Below are positions 34,967-43,877 of a stretch of 64,000 bases of DNA, piece by piece. Position numbers and translations under genes: made by a program. Source of the DNA: Lachnospiraceae bacterium (GTDB lineage: Bacteria; Bacillota; Clostridia; Lachnospirales; Lachnospiraceae); contig JAIDFQ010000006.1 in assembly GCA_029054245.1 (NCBI GenBank), positions 102,961 to 166,960 of the forward strand. Direction: 5' to 3'. Under the pieces are notes generated by a model. The model was not told the DNA's origin. It saw only the letters and a list, made by a program, of their open reading frames with translations, and searched no databases. Every line of letters starts with the position of its first letter. Position 1 is the first letter of the stretch.

Positions 34967-34994
34967 AAAAAAGAGATGATCCTGCGATCACCCC
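34967..34994 (-). terminator. Terminator of pyrF
   Basis: On the minus strand GGGGTGATC and GATCATCTC pair (nine pairs, two G-U) around GCAG and are followed by six T. It lies 20 bases after the pyrF stop. Confidence 0.75.
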
Positions 34995-35013
34995 TTTCTA
35001 TTCTTTTTATCTA

Positions 35014-35949
35014 TTATCTATTATTCAAAGCCGCCGCAATATCTTCCCGCATATCGATAACCGCCGCCCGCGCTGCTTCACCAAAATGCTCCGCACCAAA
35101 AGATGCATACTTCTCCTGCTGATAAGCTGCAATAATCCCTCTGGAGGAATTCACAATTGCCCCCAGCCCATCTTCATTAAAGAAGTGAACTAGATCAGCT
35201 CCCTTTCCGCCCTGTGCTCCATATCCAGGCACTAAAATATAACTCTTTGGCATCACCTTACGCAAAGCCTTCCCCATCTCGGGATATGTGGCCCCAACTA
35301 CTGCTCCGATGTAACTGTAAGAGTCGCCCATATGCTCCTCTCCCCACTTAGCAACCTGCTCACCTACCACCTCATAAAGCGGTCTGTTTCCTGCATCTTT
35401 AATCTGCCTGTCCTGGAATTCCCCGCTGCTGGGGTTGGATGTTTTTACGAGAATAAACAGCCCTTTCTTTTCTTCCTTACATACCTTAATAAAAGGATTG
35501 ACACCATCTGAACCCAGATATGGGTTGACTGTCGCAAAGTCCTCACCAAATCCATAATAAGCTTTGCTTCCAACCGTTACCTTGCCAAGATGTCCCACCG
35601 CATATGCCTCTGAAGTTGAGCCGATATCGCCTCTTTTAATATCGGCAATTACCACCAAATCCTTTTCCTTACAATAATCCACTGTTTTCTTAAAGGCAAT
35701 CAATCCCGGAATGCCGAACTGCTCGTACATAGCAATTTGAGGCTTTACCGCCGGAACGATATCATAAATATAATCAACAATTTCTTTGTTATACTGCCAA
35801 ACTGCCTCTGCCGCCCCTTCAAGCGTCTCCCCATATTCTGCAAACGCCTTCTTCTGAATATGTTCCGGAACGAATTTCATCATGGGATCGAGTCCTACCA
35901 CAATGGGTGCACTGGTTGCTTTAATTTTGGAAATCAGTTTATTAATCAT
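35014..35949 (-). CDS. pyrF: Orotidine 5'-phosphate decarboxylase
   Basis: 311 residues, the longer subfamily 2 form. Converts OMP to UMP. IVVGLDPMMKFVP and the catalytic LVVIADIKRGDIGST (Lys and Asp) are intact, as is the phosphate-binding YILVPGYGAQGG and IVNSSRGI. It ends at a terminator, and the 33-base gap from nrdD upstream is short, so it may be read through from nrdD as well as from a promoter of its own. Confidence 0.95.
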   Translation of the reverse strand: MINKLISKIKATSAPIVVGLDPMMKFVPEHIQKKAFAEYGETLEGAAEAVWQYNKEIVDYIYDIVPAVKPQIAMYEQFGIPGLIAFKKTVDYCKEKDLVVIADIKRGDIGSTSEAYAVGHLGKVTVGSKAYYGFGEDFATVNPYLGSDGVNPFIKVCKEEKKGLFILVKTSNPSSGEFQDRQIKDAGNRPLYEVVGEQVAKWGEEHMGDSYSYIGAVVGATYPEMGKALRKVMPKSYILVPGYGAQGGKGADLVHFFNEDGLGAIVNSSRGIIAAYQQEKYASFGAEHFGEAARAAVIDMREDIAAALNNR

Positions 35950-35982
35950 GGTAATTTCTTCCTTTCTTCTCTTTGATTCTTT

Positions 35983-38391
35983 CTAAGAAACAGACTCCAT
36001 CTCTATCCTTTGTTTATAACTTTCCGCAAACTGCTTAATGTAGGATGCATTGACGTATTTCTTAAAGGAATTCCCGCTTACCGCTACAAGCGTAGGCGCC
36101 TGCATCACACCATACTTTTGAGCCAGTTCCATATTTTCTTCCGCATCAATTTGTACGTATCTGAAATCCTTCAGATATTCTTTTGCAAGCTTACAGTTGG
36201 GACAGGTCTTTGTCGTAAAAAGGTACGCAATATTTTCCGGCATCTCAATAGAAACCTTTATATCATCATCTTCATAACCGGACAGCGTTACAATACTGGT
36301 AACAGGTTTCTTCAAAACAGACTTCGATACATCATAATTCTTCCGGTTTGCATATTCCTGAAGCTTTCCGTCATTCCAGTTCTGTACCGGTCTGTAGTAG
36401 CCTGTTATACGGCTGTAGACCTCCGTCACCTTGCCACAATGAGGACATGTCCTCTGTTCTCCAGCCAGATAACCATGTTCTCTACAAATGGAATAAGTGG
36501 GTGAAAGGGTATAGTAAGGCAGTTTATAATTCTCTGCAATAGTCCTGATCAAATCTGCTGCTGCCTTCCAGTCAGGAAGCTTTTCCCCTAAAAACGCATG
36601 GAATACGGTTCCCGAAGTGTATAAGGTCTGAAGCTCATCCTGAATATCCAACGCATCAAAAAGATCCTCTGAAAACTCCACCGGCAGATGGGAGGAATTC
36701 GTATAATAGGGTGTATCGCCCCTCTTTCCTGCCGTTTTGATACCAGGCCATCTCTTCTTGTCATGTTTTGCAAGACGATAAGTTGTACTTTCTGCAGGTG
36801 TTGCCTCCAAATTATATAAATCTCCATACTGCTCCTGATAGTCAGAAAGCCTGTTCCGCATATGATTCAATACTTCTTTGGTAAATTCCTGGGTGCGTTT
36901 ATCAGTCATATCTGCCCTGAGCCAATTAGCATTCAGCCCCACCTCATTCATACCCAAAAGACCAATCGTGGAGAAATGATTGTCAAAGGTTCCCAGATAG
37001 TGTTTGGTATAAGGATATAACCCCTCCTCCAGAAGGCGCGTTATCACATCACGTTTCATTTTAAGGGATCTGGCTGCAAGATCCATCATTTTATTGAGAC
37101 GTCTATAAAAATCATCCTTATTAGAAGCCAAATATGCAATCCTAGGCATATTGATTGTGACTACGCCAACGCTTCCTGTGCTCTCTCCTGAACCGAAATA
37201 GCCGCCTGTCTTTTTGCGGAGCTCCCTTAAATCCAGACGTAGACGGCAGCACATACTTCGCACGTCACTTGGCTCCATATCAGAATTTATATAATTAGAA
37301 AAATAAGGGGTTCCGTATTTTGCCGTCATTTCAAACAAAAGACGGTTATTTTCTGTATCAGACCAGTCAAAGTCCTTGGTAATCGAATAAGTAGGAATCG
37401 GGTACTGGAATCCTCTGCCATTGGCATCACCTTCAATCATCGTCTCAATGAAGGCTTTGTTGATCATATCCATTTCCTTCTTGCAGTCCTTATACTTAAA
37501 ATCCATTTCTTTTCCGCCTACAATGGCTGGAAGATGCGCTAAATCTGCAGGTACAGTCCAATCAAGCGTGATATTGGAAAAAGGCGCCTGGGTCCCCCAG
37601 CGGCTGGGTGTATTTACACCATATATAAATGCCTCGATACACTTCTTTACTTCTTTATAAGAAAGGTCATCTACCTTGACAAAGGGTGCAAGATATGTGT
37701 CAAAAGAAGAAAATGCCTGTGCACCTGCCCATTCATTCTGCATGATACCAAGGAAATTCACCATCTGATTGCAAAGCACTGACAAGTGTGCTGCAGGCGC
37801 CGATGTAATCTTGCCGGTAATGCCGCCAAGCCCCTGGGTAATCAGCTGCTTTAAAGACCAGCCGGCGCAGTATCCGGTCAACATGGAAAGATCATGGATA
37901 TGCATATCCGCATTTCTGTGTGCCTGCGCTATCTCTTCATCATATATTTCTGAAAGCCAGTAATTAGCTGTAACCGCACCTGAATTACTCAAGATCAAAC
38001 CGCCCACAGAATACGTGACAGTGGAGTTTTCTTTTACGCGCCAATCCTCCACCTTGACGTAATTGTTAACCACATCTTTATAATCCAATATGGTAGACTT
38101 CATGGTCCGCATCTTTTCACGCTGTTTGCGGTACAGGATATATGCCTTCGCCGCTTCTGCATAACCGGTCTGCTCCAACACCTTCTCCACACTGTCCTGT
38201 ATATCCTCCACGTGAATGCAGTCTTCCTTCACCTTTCCCTGAAAATCAGCAGTTACGCGCAGTGCCAGCAAATCCACCACATCATTATTATACTGGACAT
38301 CTGTAGCATTGAACGCCTTCATAATCGCATCACTTATTTTTGTCAAAGTAAAATCTGCTACATCGCCTTCTCTTTTGATAACCTGAAACAT
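35983..38391 (-). CDS. nrdD: Anaerobic ribonucleoside-triphosphate reductase with fused glutaredoxin-like domain
   Basis: 802 residues. Class III glycyl-radical enzyme reducing NTPs without oxygen. An ATP-cone (about 1-95: FQVIKREGDVADFTLTKISD) is followed by the large barrel and the zinc segment SICREHGYLAGEQRTCPHCG. The radical motif is VYSRITGYYRPVQNWNDGK, Gly at about residue 664. Unusually the protein then continues for about 100 residues with a thioredoxin/glutaredoxin fold: YLFTTKTCPNCKLAKEYLKD (Cys730 and Cys733) and GVMQAPTLVAVSG with the cis-Pro. This domain could re-reduce the active site directly. The activase nrdG is not in the window. A promoter and two NrdR boxes lie upstream. 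Confidence 0.95.
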   Translation of the reverse strand: MFQVIKREGDVADFTLTKISDAIMKAFNATDVQYNNDVVDLLALRVTADFQGKVKEDCIHVEDIQDSVEKVLEQTGYAEAAKAYILYRKQREKMRTMKSTILDYKDVVNNYVKVEDWRVKENSTVTYSVGGLILSNSGAVTANYWLSEIYDEEIAQAHRNADMHIHDLSMLTGYCAGWSLKQLITQGLGGITGKITSAPAAHLSVLCNQMVNFLGIMQNEWAGAQAFSSFDTYLAPFVKVDDLSYKEVKKCIEAFIYGVNTPSRWGTQAPFSNITLDWTVPADLAHLPAIVGGKEMDFKYKDCKKEMDMINKAFIETMIEGDANGRGFQYPIPTYSITKDFDWSDTENNRLLFEMTAKYGTPYFSNYINSDMEPSDVRSMCCRLRLDLRELRKKTGGYFGSGESTGSVGVVTINMPRIAYLASNKDDFYRRLNKMMDLAARSLKMKRDVITRLLEEGLYPYTKHYLGTFDNHFSTIGLLGMNEVGLNANWLRADMTDKRTQEFTKEVLNHMRNRLSDYQEQYGDLYNLEATPAESTTYRLAKHDKKRWPGIKTAGKRGDTPYYTNSSHLPVEFSEDLFDALDIQDELQTLYTSGTVFHAFLGEKLPDWKAAADLIRTIAENYKLPYYTLSPTYSICREHGYLAGEQRTCPHCGKVTEVYSRITGYYRPVQNWNDGKLQEYANRKNYDVSKSVLKKPVTSIVTLSGYEDDDIKVSIEMPENIAYLFTTKTCPNCKLAKEYLKDFRYVQIDAEENMELAQKYGVMQAPTLVAVSGNSFKKYVNASYIKQFAESYKQRIEMESVS

Positions 38392-38492
38392 CTAAGCCCC
38401 TCCAATTTACATTCTCAGACACAGCCAACGTCTTTTTGTCCGCGTCAGCGGCGATGTGGTTTACATAACTCCCCCAAACACCACTTATTAAA

Positions 38493-38521
38493 AGTGTATC
38501 ATCCGCAAAAATAAAAGTCAA
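38493..38521 (-). promoter_or_regulatory. Promoter of nrdD
   Basis: Minus-strand TTGACT (38521-38516) and TACACT (38498-38493) with a 17-base spacer. The start codon is about 100 bases further on, leaving a leader without a recognised riboswitch. Confidence 0.7.
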
Positions 38522-38527
38522 CAAAAA

Positions 38528-38575
38528 ACACAACATATTGTGTTGACATAATATCGTTAACATAATATGTTGTGT
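38528..38575. promoter_or_regulatory. Pair of NrdR boxes
   Basis: ACACAACATATTGTGT (38528-38543) and ACATAATATGTTGTGT (38560-38575) match the NrdR consensus and are offset by 32 bases, about three helical turns, as is usual for NrdR. They lie directly upstream of the nrdD -35 box. Confidence 0.85.
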
Positions 38576-38609
38576 CATAAACTCACCTGCAATCGCCACT
38601 TCCGGCTTC

Positions 38610-39653
38610 TCATCTGGTCTGCAAAAACGTATATTCCCTCTTTGCCTCCTCATCATCCGGATAAGTCTTAAGATAACTATCTATCAGCACAGCTGCATTC
38701 TTATACTCACCAAGCCTTTCATAAGCAATGATCTCATTCATCTTAAGCACCTGCATCATACCATTGTTTTCTATATTCATTGCTATCTGGAAATTCCCCA
38801 GCGCCCCCGTGTAATCACCCGCCTGCATCTTACAAAGCCCCAGCTGATTCAGCACCTGGGGATTAGGTCCTTCACTCTCCAGATAAGCATTATAAACACT
38901 GATTGCATAGTTATTGTCCCCCAGCGTCTCATATGTCTTCCCCAGAAAAAGAACCGCTTCATATCCGCCTTCATCCCGCGCTTTTTCCAGATAAGTCCTG
39001 GCATTTTCGTAATCCTCAAGATAATAGCAGATACGTCCTTTTTCATAATTTGTCATGTCCTTCGTACCAGCGTCCATCGCTGCCTGTAGGTACTCCTGCC
39101 CCGCCCCCTTAAAGCCAGCAGCTTCCAATACGCCATATATATCGATTAATCGGTCATAGTCATTCTTTTTAAGCGCAATTACTTTGTCAAAATCCGCCTT
39201 CGCAAGATCAAGGCTGCCTTGTTCGGCGTAAATGAATCCTCTCAAGTAATAAGCATCCCGTTCACTTTCCTTAAGCGCTATAATCGCACTATATACATCA
39301 GCAGCCCTGCTCAATTCCCCCTGTTTGTAATAAGCTGTGGCAAGATAATAATTGATATCGTAATCCATTCCATTAACCCTGCCATTGCTAAGTGAAAGCG
39401 CCGTTTCAAACGCTTGCGCTGCCTCAGCATACATGGATTTTCCCATATACGCCATTCCTTCTCCTCTGTATAAAAGGCGTTCATTCTCCCCAGCTTCCCT
39501 TGCGGCTTCAAAGCTGCTAAGGGCACCGTCATAGTCCAGCTCTTCCACTGCCGTCATACCAGCAGTAATATTTTCATTCTTCTTTCCGCCGCAACCTGTA
39601 AGCAGCGCTATGAATATCAGACCAAGAAATGCCGCATATCTTGTTTTTTTCAT
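38610..39653 (-). CDS. TPR-repeat lipoprotein
   Basis: About 347 residues. Signal peptide with lipobox LLTGC (Cys21), then seven or more tetratricopeptide repeats over the rest of the protein (for example YDGALSSFEAAREAG, YAEAAQAFETALSLS, GALGNFQIAMNIENN, YKNAAVLIDSYLKTYPDDEE). TPRs bind partner proteins, here on the outer side of the membrane. The ATG at 39653 has GAGG nearby and starts the signal peptide. It follows the rRNA methyltransferase gene by 19 bases and precedes the NrdR boxes. Confidence 0.88.
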   Translation of the reverse strand: MKKTRYAAFLGLIFIALLTGCGGKKNENITAGMTAVEELDYDGALSSFEAAREAGENERLLYRGEGMAYMGKSMYAEAAQAFETALSLSNGRVNGMDYDINYYLATAYYKQGELSRAADVYSAIIALKESERDAYYLRGFIYAEQGSLDLAKADFDKVIALKKNDYDRLIDIYGVLEAAGFKGAGQEYLQAAMDAGTKDMTNYEKGRICYYLEDYENARTYLEKARDEGGYEAVLFLGKTYETLGDNNYAISVYNAYLESEGPNPQVLNQLGLCKMQAGDYTGALGNFQIAMNIENNGMMQVLKMNEIIAYERLGEYKNAAVLIDSYLKTYPDDEEAKREYTFLQTR

Positions 39654-39672
39654 GCTCGTCCTCACTTCACTC

Positions 39673-41031
39673 CTATTTTCTAAGTCCCTTGGGATAATGG
39701 TTCTTCATCACACCACCGGCAAGTTTTCCCCACCCCAGGCTATATCCTTCTGTCGTAATCAGATACCATCCTTTTTCTCCCTGTGCCGGGAAAATCTCTC
39801 CCGCTAAATATGCAGCTGCCTCTTTAACAGATAAATCCCACTTATATACCGCCTCGCTGGTCTGCAGAGAAAGCGCCAACGCGTGAGAAGGTTCAAATCG
39901 GTTTTTCTTCAGCGTTCCCAGATGCAGACCAGGTCTTAGAACTTTCATCCCATTAAGCGACGGTGTGTTTTCCGGAATCAGATACAACTGGTCGCCAAAC
40001 TTCAAATAGCGTCCCTTTAATGAAACATGCAAGTATTGACGGCTGAAGACATCCCACTCTCCACATTCCTTCAAAGAAATTCCCTTTTCCTCCCCATATA
40101 GGAACGGCACACCCTCCGACATTTCCCCATCTTTCCTAAAACACGCCACAAAATGCCCTTCCCCCTTTAACTTATGGGGCCAAAGCCTTATTGTTTTTTT
40201 TATTTCTTTATTACCTGTCTGACCAACAACCGCCATTCCCGGCACCATTCCCGGAAACTTTTTCGCCTCTTCCAACTGAAACTCAGGGTGTTGCTTAAGG
40301 AAATGGCAAACCGTTCCCTCATCCTCTTCCGCAGAAAAGGTGCAGGTGGAATAAACCATTTTTCCGCCAGGTCTAAGCATAACGGCAGCGCTTTCAAGGA
40401 TATCCATCTGCCTGACCGCACACATTTTTACATTTTCCAAACTCCACTCCTTGGCGGCTTCTTCATTTTTCCGAAACATCCCTTCCCCTGAACAAGGCGC
40501 GTCCACCAAAATCCTGTCAAAATACGCTGGAAAACGTTCCGCCAGGAAATCCGGTCTATGACTTATCACCAGCGCGTTCCTGATTCCCATACGTTCTATA
40601 TTCTCTGATAGAATCTTTGCTCTCTGGGGATGTATCTCATTACAGACTAATATTCCCTCTCCACGCAGGGCTGACGCAATCTGCGTGCTTTTTCCTCCAG
40701 GCGCTGCACATAAATCAAGAATTTTCTCTCCTGGCTTAGCATTTAGATATTCCGCTGGCGCCATAGCGCTTGCCTCCTGAATATAATAAGCCCCCGCCTC
40801 ATGAAAAGGATGCTTTCCTGGTCTTTCTTCTTCCGCGCAATAGCATCCTCCTGCCGCCCAAGGCACTGATTCCTTTAAAAAACCTGTCCTTACGCGCAGG
40901 TCTTCTTCTGTTCCTTTCAGCAGATTAACTCTTAAAGAAAGCGATTGGGGCAACTTATAACTATCCACAAATTCCTGATACTCCTCCCCAAGCATGCTCT
41001 CCATTCTGCTTAAAAATAACTCCGGCAACAT
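39673..41031 (-). CDS. RsmF/RsmB-type rRNA m5C methyltransferase (NOL1/NOP2/Sun family)
   Basis: 452 residues. SAM-dependent methylation of a cytosine in rRNA. SAM site LDLCAAPGGKSTQIASAL (about 104-121), DAPCSGEGMFRKNEEAAKEW with one active Cys, and VYSTCTFSAEEDE with the second. The C-terminal third carries the RsmF-type accessory and PUA-like region (VLRPGLHLGTLKKNRFEPSH). Length fits the RsmF group; the exact target base is not certain. It is 11 bases after the hybrid kinase gene. Confidence 0.9.
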   Translation of the reverse strand: MLPELFLSRMESMLGEEYQEFVDSYKLPQSLSLRVNLLKGTEEDLRVRTGFLKESVPWAAGGCYCAEEERPGKHPFHEAGAYYIQEASAMAPAEYLNAKPGEKILDLCAAPGGKSTQIASALRGEGILVCNEIHPQRAKILSENIERMGIRNALVISHRPDFLAERFPAYFDRILVDAPCSGEGMFRKNEEAAKEWSLENVKMCAVRQMDILESAAVMLRPGGKMVYSTCTFSAEEDEGTVCHFLKQHPEFQLEEAKKFPGMVPGMAVVGQTGNKEIKKTIRLWPHKLKGEGHFVACFRKDGEMSEGVPFLYGEEKGISLKECGEWDVFSRQYLHVSLKGRYLKFGDQLYLIPENTPSLNGMKVLRPGLHLGTLKKNRFEPSHALALSLQTSEAVYKWDLSVKEAAAYLAGEIFPAQGEKGWYLITTEGYSLGWGKLAGGVMKNHYPKGLRK

Positions 41032-41042
41032 TGCTTTTCCTC

Positions 41043-43835
41043 TTACTCTATATCAGTCAATATTTTATTTAAGTTATCAAACAAAGTCCCTACATCTATC
41101 GGCTTAGCTATATGACCGTTCATACCACATTTTAACGCTTCCTGCTTATCTTCTTCAAAAGCATTTGCAGACATGGCTAAAATAGGTATGGATGCTAGTT
41201 TCTTATTATCCAGTCTGCGGATTGCCCTCGTTGCCTCATAGCCATTCATCACAGGCATCTGAACGTCCATAAGCACCAACTGGTAATATCCCGGCTCTGA
41301 TTTTTTTATCATATCGACGGCAATCTGTCCATTTTCTGCTACCTCCGTTGAAAATCCTGCATCTCCTAAAATCGTCACAGCAATTTCCTGATTCAGCTCT
41401 ACATCCTCCACCAGCAAAATCCGCCCTGTACGGAGCTTTTCCGCTTTCTGCCCATGCTGATTACTGCCTGCCTCATTCTCGGATTCTGTTGCATAAAGCT
41501 TCTTTTCTGCTTCTGCCAGATCCTTTCCGCAGGTCTGCAGACGGAACGTAAAGGAAACAGTAAACTCTGTTCCAACTCCCTGCTTACTTTTCACAGAAAT
41601 GGTTCCATTCATCATATCCACAATATTTTTGGTGATTGCCATTCCAAGACCGGTTCCCTGTATTCCGCTGAGAGTAGAATTTTCTTCTCTCTCAAAGGGA
41701 TCGAAAACATGGGAAACGAACTCCTCGCTCATACCGATACCTGTATCCTGAATTACAAATTCATAATTCGCATAGCCTGCCGGCGCGCCTTTTTTCTGGG
41801 TGATATTAATTCCGATGCTGCCTCCCTCGTCTGTATACTTGACAGAATTGCTCGCCAAGTTTAAAAGCACCTGATTCAGCCTCAGTTTATCACAATAAAT
41901 TTCTTCATCCCTAAGATCCGTATCAACATGAAGCGCAAGCTTCTTTGCGCTTATATCAGGCTGTAAAATATTGCACAATTCCTGCAGGATTTCCCGCAAA
42001 GAACCAGGTTTTTCTTCTAAATGCACCTTACCGCTTTCGATACGGCTCATATCTAGAACATCATTAATTAGGCTCAACAGATGATTTCCCGAAATCATAA
42101 TCTTATCAAGGTATTCTGCCACCTGCTCCTTACGGTCAATATGAGAAACCGCCAACGTCGTAAAGCCTATGATCGCATTCATCGGAGTTCTGATATCATG
42201 AGACATATTTGAAAGGAATTCACTCTTTGCCTTGTTTGCCTTGTTTGCCTGCAAAAGTGCAACCTCCAGCAGATTTTTCTTTTCCATTTCCTTGCGGATT
42301 TCTTCATCCACACTGTGGAATCCCAGCACGATACCATAACGCTCACTCCATTTTCCTGCACGTACAGCCTTCATTTGCCAATATTTATACTTACCATTTT
42401 TAAGCGTCCGGTAGTTTACATGATACAGCTCTTTTTCTGCCAATTCTTCTTTAATCTTTTCTATTGTGGAGGCTTTCCTTAACATTTCCTTGTCCTCCTC
42501 ATGTACGAACTCCCGTATATAAATATCCATGCTCTCTTCTAAAGATATCTGTCCGCCTTCTGGAGAATCGAACATGTAGCCATTGCCGCTGTCATGTCTT
42601 AATGTGATTCCCATCCCTGTGTCAAGGTCAAAAAAGCAGACGACATTATAATCAATGCTTAAAGCCTGAACCAGTTCTGCCTGATGCCTTGCGTTCTCTC
42701 TCTCCTGCTTTTTTTGAGCAGTACAGTCTAATAGGAAACGCCGGTAACAGAGTTCCCCGTTCTCATTTATAAGCTTAATATTGCCCATAATATGCAGTAT
42801 ATCACCGTTTTTATGCTCTACCCTGTATTCTACATTACCGCTGTCCCCTTCTTTTTTCAGTCCCTCGATACACTTTTGAAGTTTCTCCTTGTCCTCCTCC
42901 ACAACAGACGAAGCTACCATATCAAATCCCGTTTTCACTAACTCGTCTCTGGAGTCATACCCCAGGATCTTAAGTGCGGCTCTGTTGACGCTCAACACCC
43001 GTGCCCCATCCACAGTATGGCATATCACACCGCAGTCGAGGGAAGTGAAAATGGCTTCCATCATATTATTCTTTCTAACAATTTCTTCTTCATAGGCGCG
43101 TTCCTGAGTCACATCAATCCCTACGCCTACTGTTCCCATAACAGTTCCATCCAAATCATACAGAGGGGATTTATACGTGGTAAGTGTCCTCTTTCCATCC
43201 CCAGTTTCAATAATCTCTTCTGAAATACAGGTCTGCCTCTTTGACATGACCTCCTGCTCCGACTTTATGCAGGCAGGATCATCCTGCTCAACATCCCATA
43301 TGTATGCATGCCCCTGTCCTTCCACCTGCTGCTTTGTTTTGTTTACCGTTGCACAGAAACTGTCATTTACTTTTTCATGAATGCCTGACTTGTCTTTATA
43401 CCAGACAAGATTTGGAATATGATTAATCGTGGATTCAAAAAACTGACTAGTCTGCCAGAAATCCTTACTCATTTTGCAATTTTGCTGCCATCTTAATAAA
43501 CGAAACCGTATTTCTTCGTCAGACATAGGCAGCATCCAGATATCCTTCACTTCCGGCAGCCAATCCACAAGAAGCGTCATCTGTTCTTTCTCTGCAAGCA
43601 GAATAAGCTCTGCTTCCTCCTTCCGGCAAGACAAAATCGCCTCCATTGTTTCCTTTACATTCATCCCTGGCAGCTGAACCAGAATTACATCTGCTTCTGC
43701 TACAAGCGCATCTTGCGGCGTATCACTTTGTGCAAACCTATGTGTAAATTGTTCAAACGGACGCATTTTTCTGATTATTTCAAACATTCTGGACTGATGA
43801 CCTATCAAATAAAATTGAATCCGGCAATGGTACAT
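41043..43835 (-). CDS. Hybrid sensor histidine kinase with PAS domains and one receiver
   Basis: 930 residues, no membrane segment, so cytoplasmic. Residues 1-120 resemble a degraded receiver or sensor fold. Three PAS/PAC units follow (about 125-250, 255-375, 385-510; for example GIHEKVNDSFCATVNKTKQQ, ILGYDSRDELV). HisKA has the H-box FLSNMSHDIRTPMNAIIGF (His546); the ATPase has NSVKYTDEGG, DTGIGM and GTGLGMAITKNIVD. The C-terminal receiver has its phosphoacceptor at Asp857 (LVLMDVQMPVMNG). No output or Hpt domain. It follows the orphan binding-protein gene by 42 bases and belongs to the kinase cluster. Confidence 0.92.
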   Translation of the reverse strand: MYHCRIQFYLIGHQSRMFEIIRKMRPFEQFTHRFAQSDTPQDALVAEADVILVQLPGMNVKETMEAILSCRKEEAELILLAEKEQMTLLVDWLPEVKDIWMLPMSDEEIRFRLLRWQQNCKMSKDFWQTSQFFESTINHIPNLVWYKDKSGIHEKVNDSFCATVNKTKQQVEGQGHAYIWDVEQDDPACIKSEQEVMSKRQTCISEEIIETGDGKRTLTTYKSPLYDLDGTVMGTVGVGIDVTQERAYEEEIVRKNNMMEAIFTSLDCGVICHTVDGARVLSVNRAALKILGYDSRDELVKTGFDMVASSVVEEDKEKLQKCIEGLKKEGDSGNVEYRVEHKNGDILHIMGNIKLINENGELCYRRFLLDCTAQKKQERENARHQAELVQALSIDYNVVCFFDLDTGMGITLRHDSGNGYMFDSPEGGQISLEESMDIYIREFVHEEDKEMLRKASTIEKIKEELAEKELYHVNYRTLKNGKYKYWQMKAVRAGKWSERYGIVLGFHSVDEEIRKEMEKKNLLEVALLQANKANKAKSEFLSNMSHDIRTPMNAIIGFTTLAVSHIDRKEQVAEYLDKIMISGNHLLSLINDVLDMSRIESGKVHLEEKPGSLREILQELCNILQPDISAKKLALHVDTDLRDEEIYCDKLRLNQVLLNLASNSVKYTDEGGSIGINITQKKGAPAGYANYEFVIQDTGIGMSEEFVSHVFDPFEREENSTLSGIQGTGLGMAITKNIVDMMNGTISVKSKQGVGTEFTVSFTFRLQTCGKDLAEAEKKLYATESENEAGSNQHGQKAEKLRTGRILLVEDVELNQEIAVTILGDAGFSTEVAENGQIAVDMIKKSEPGYYQLVLMDVQMPVMNGYEATRAIRRLDNKKLASIPILAMSANAFEEDKQEALKCGMNGHIAKPIDVGTLFDNLNKILTDIE

Positions 43836-43877
43836 ACGATTTCCTCCCTTATTTTGCGATTCATCTGTTATTTCAAA

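Noticed and set aside
38330..38656. Minus-strand 108-residue frame over the nrdD promoter
   Set aside because: It covers the promoter, both NrdR boxes and the ends of two real genes, and has no ribosome site.
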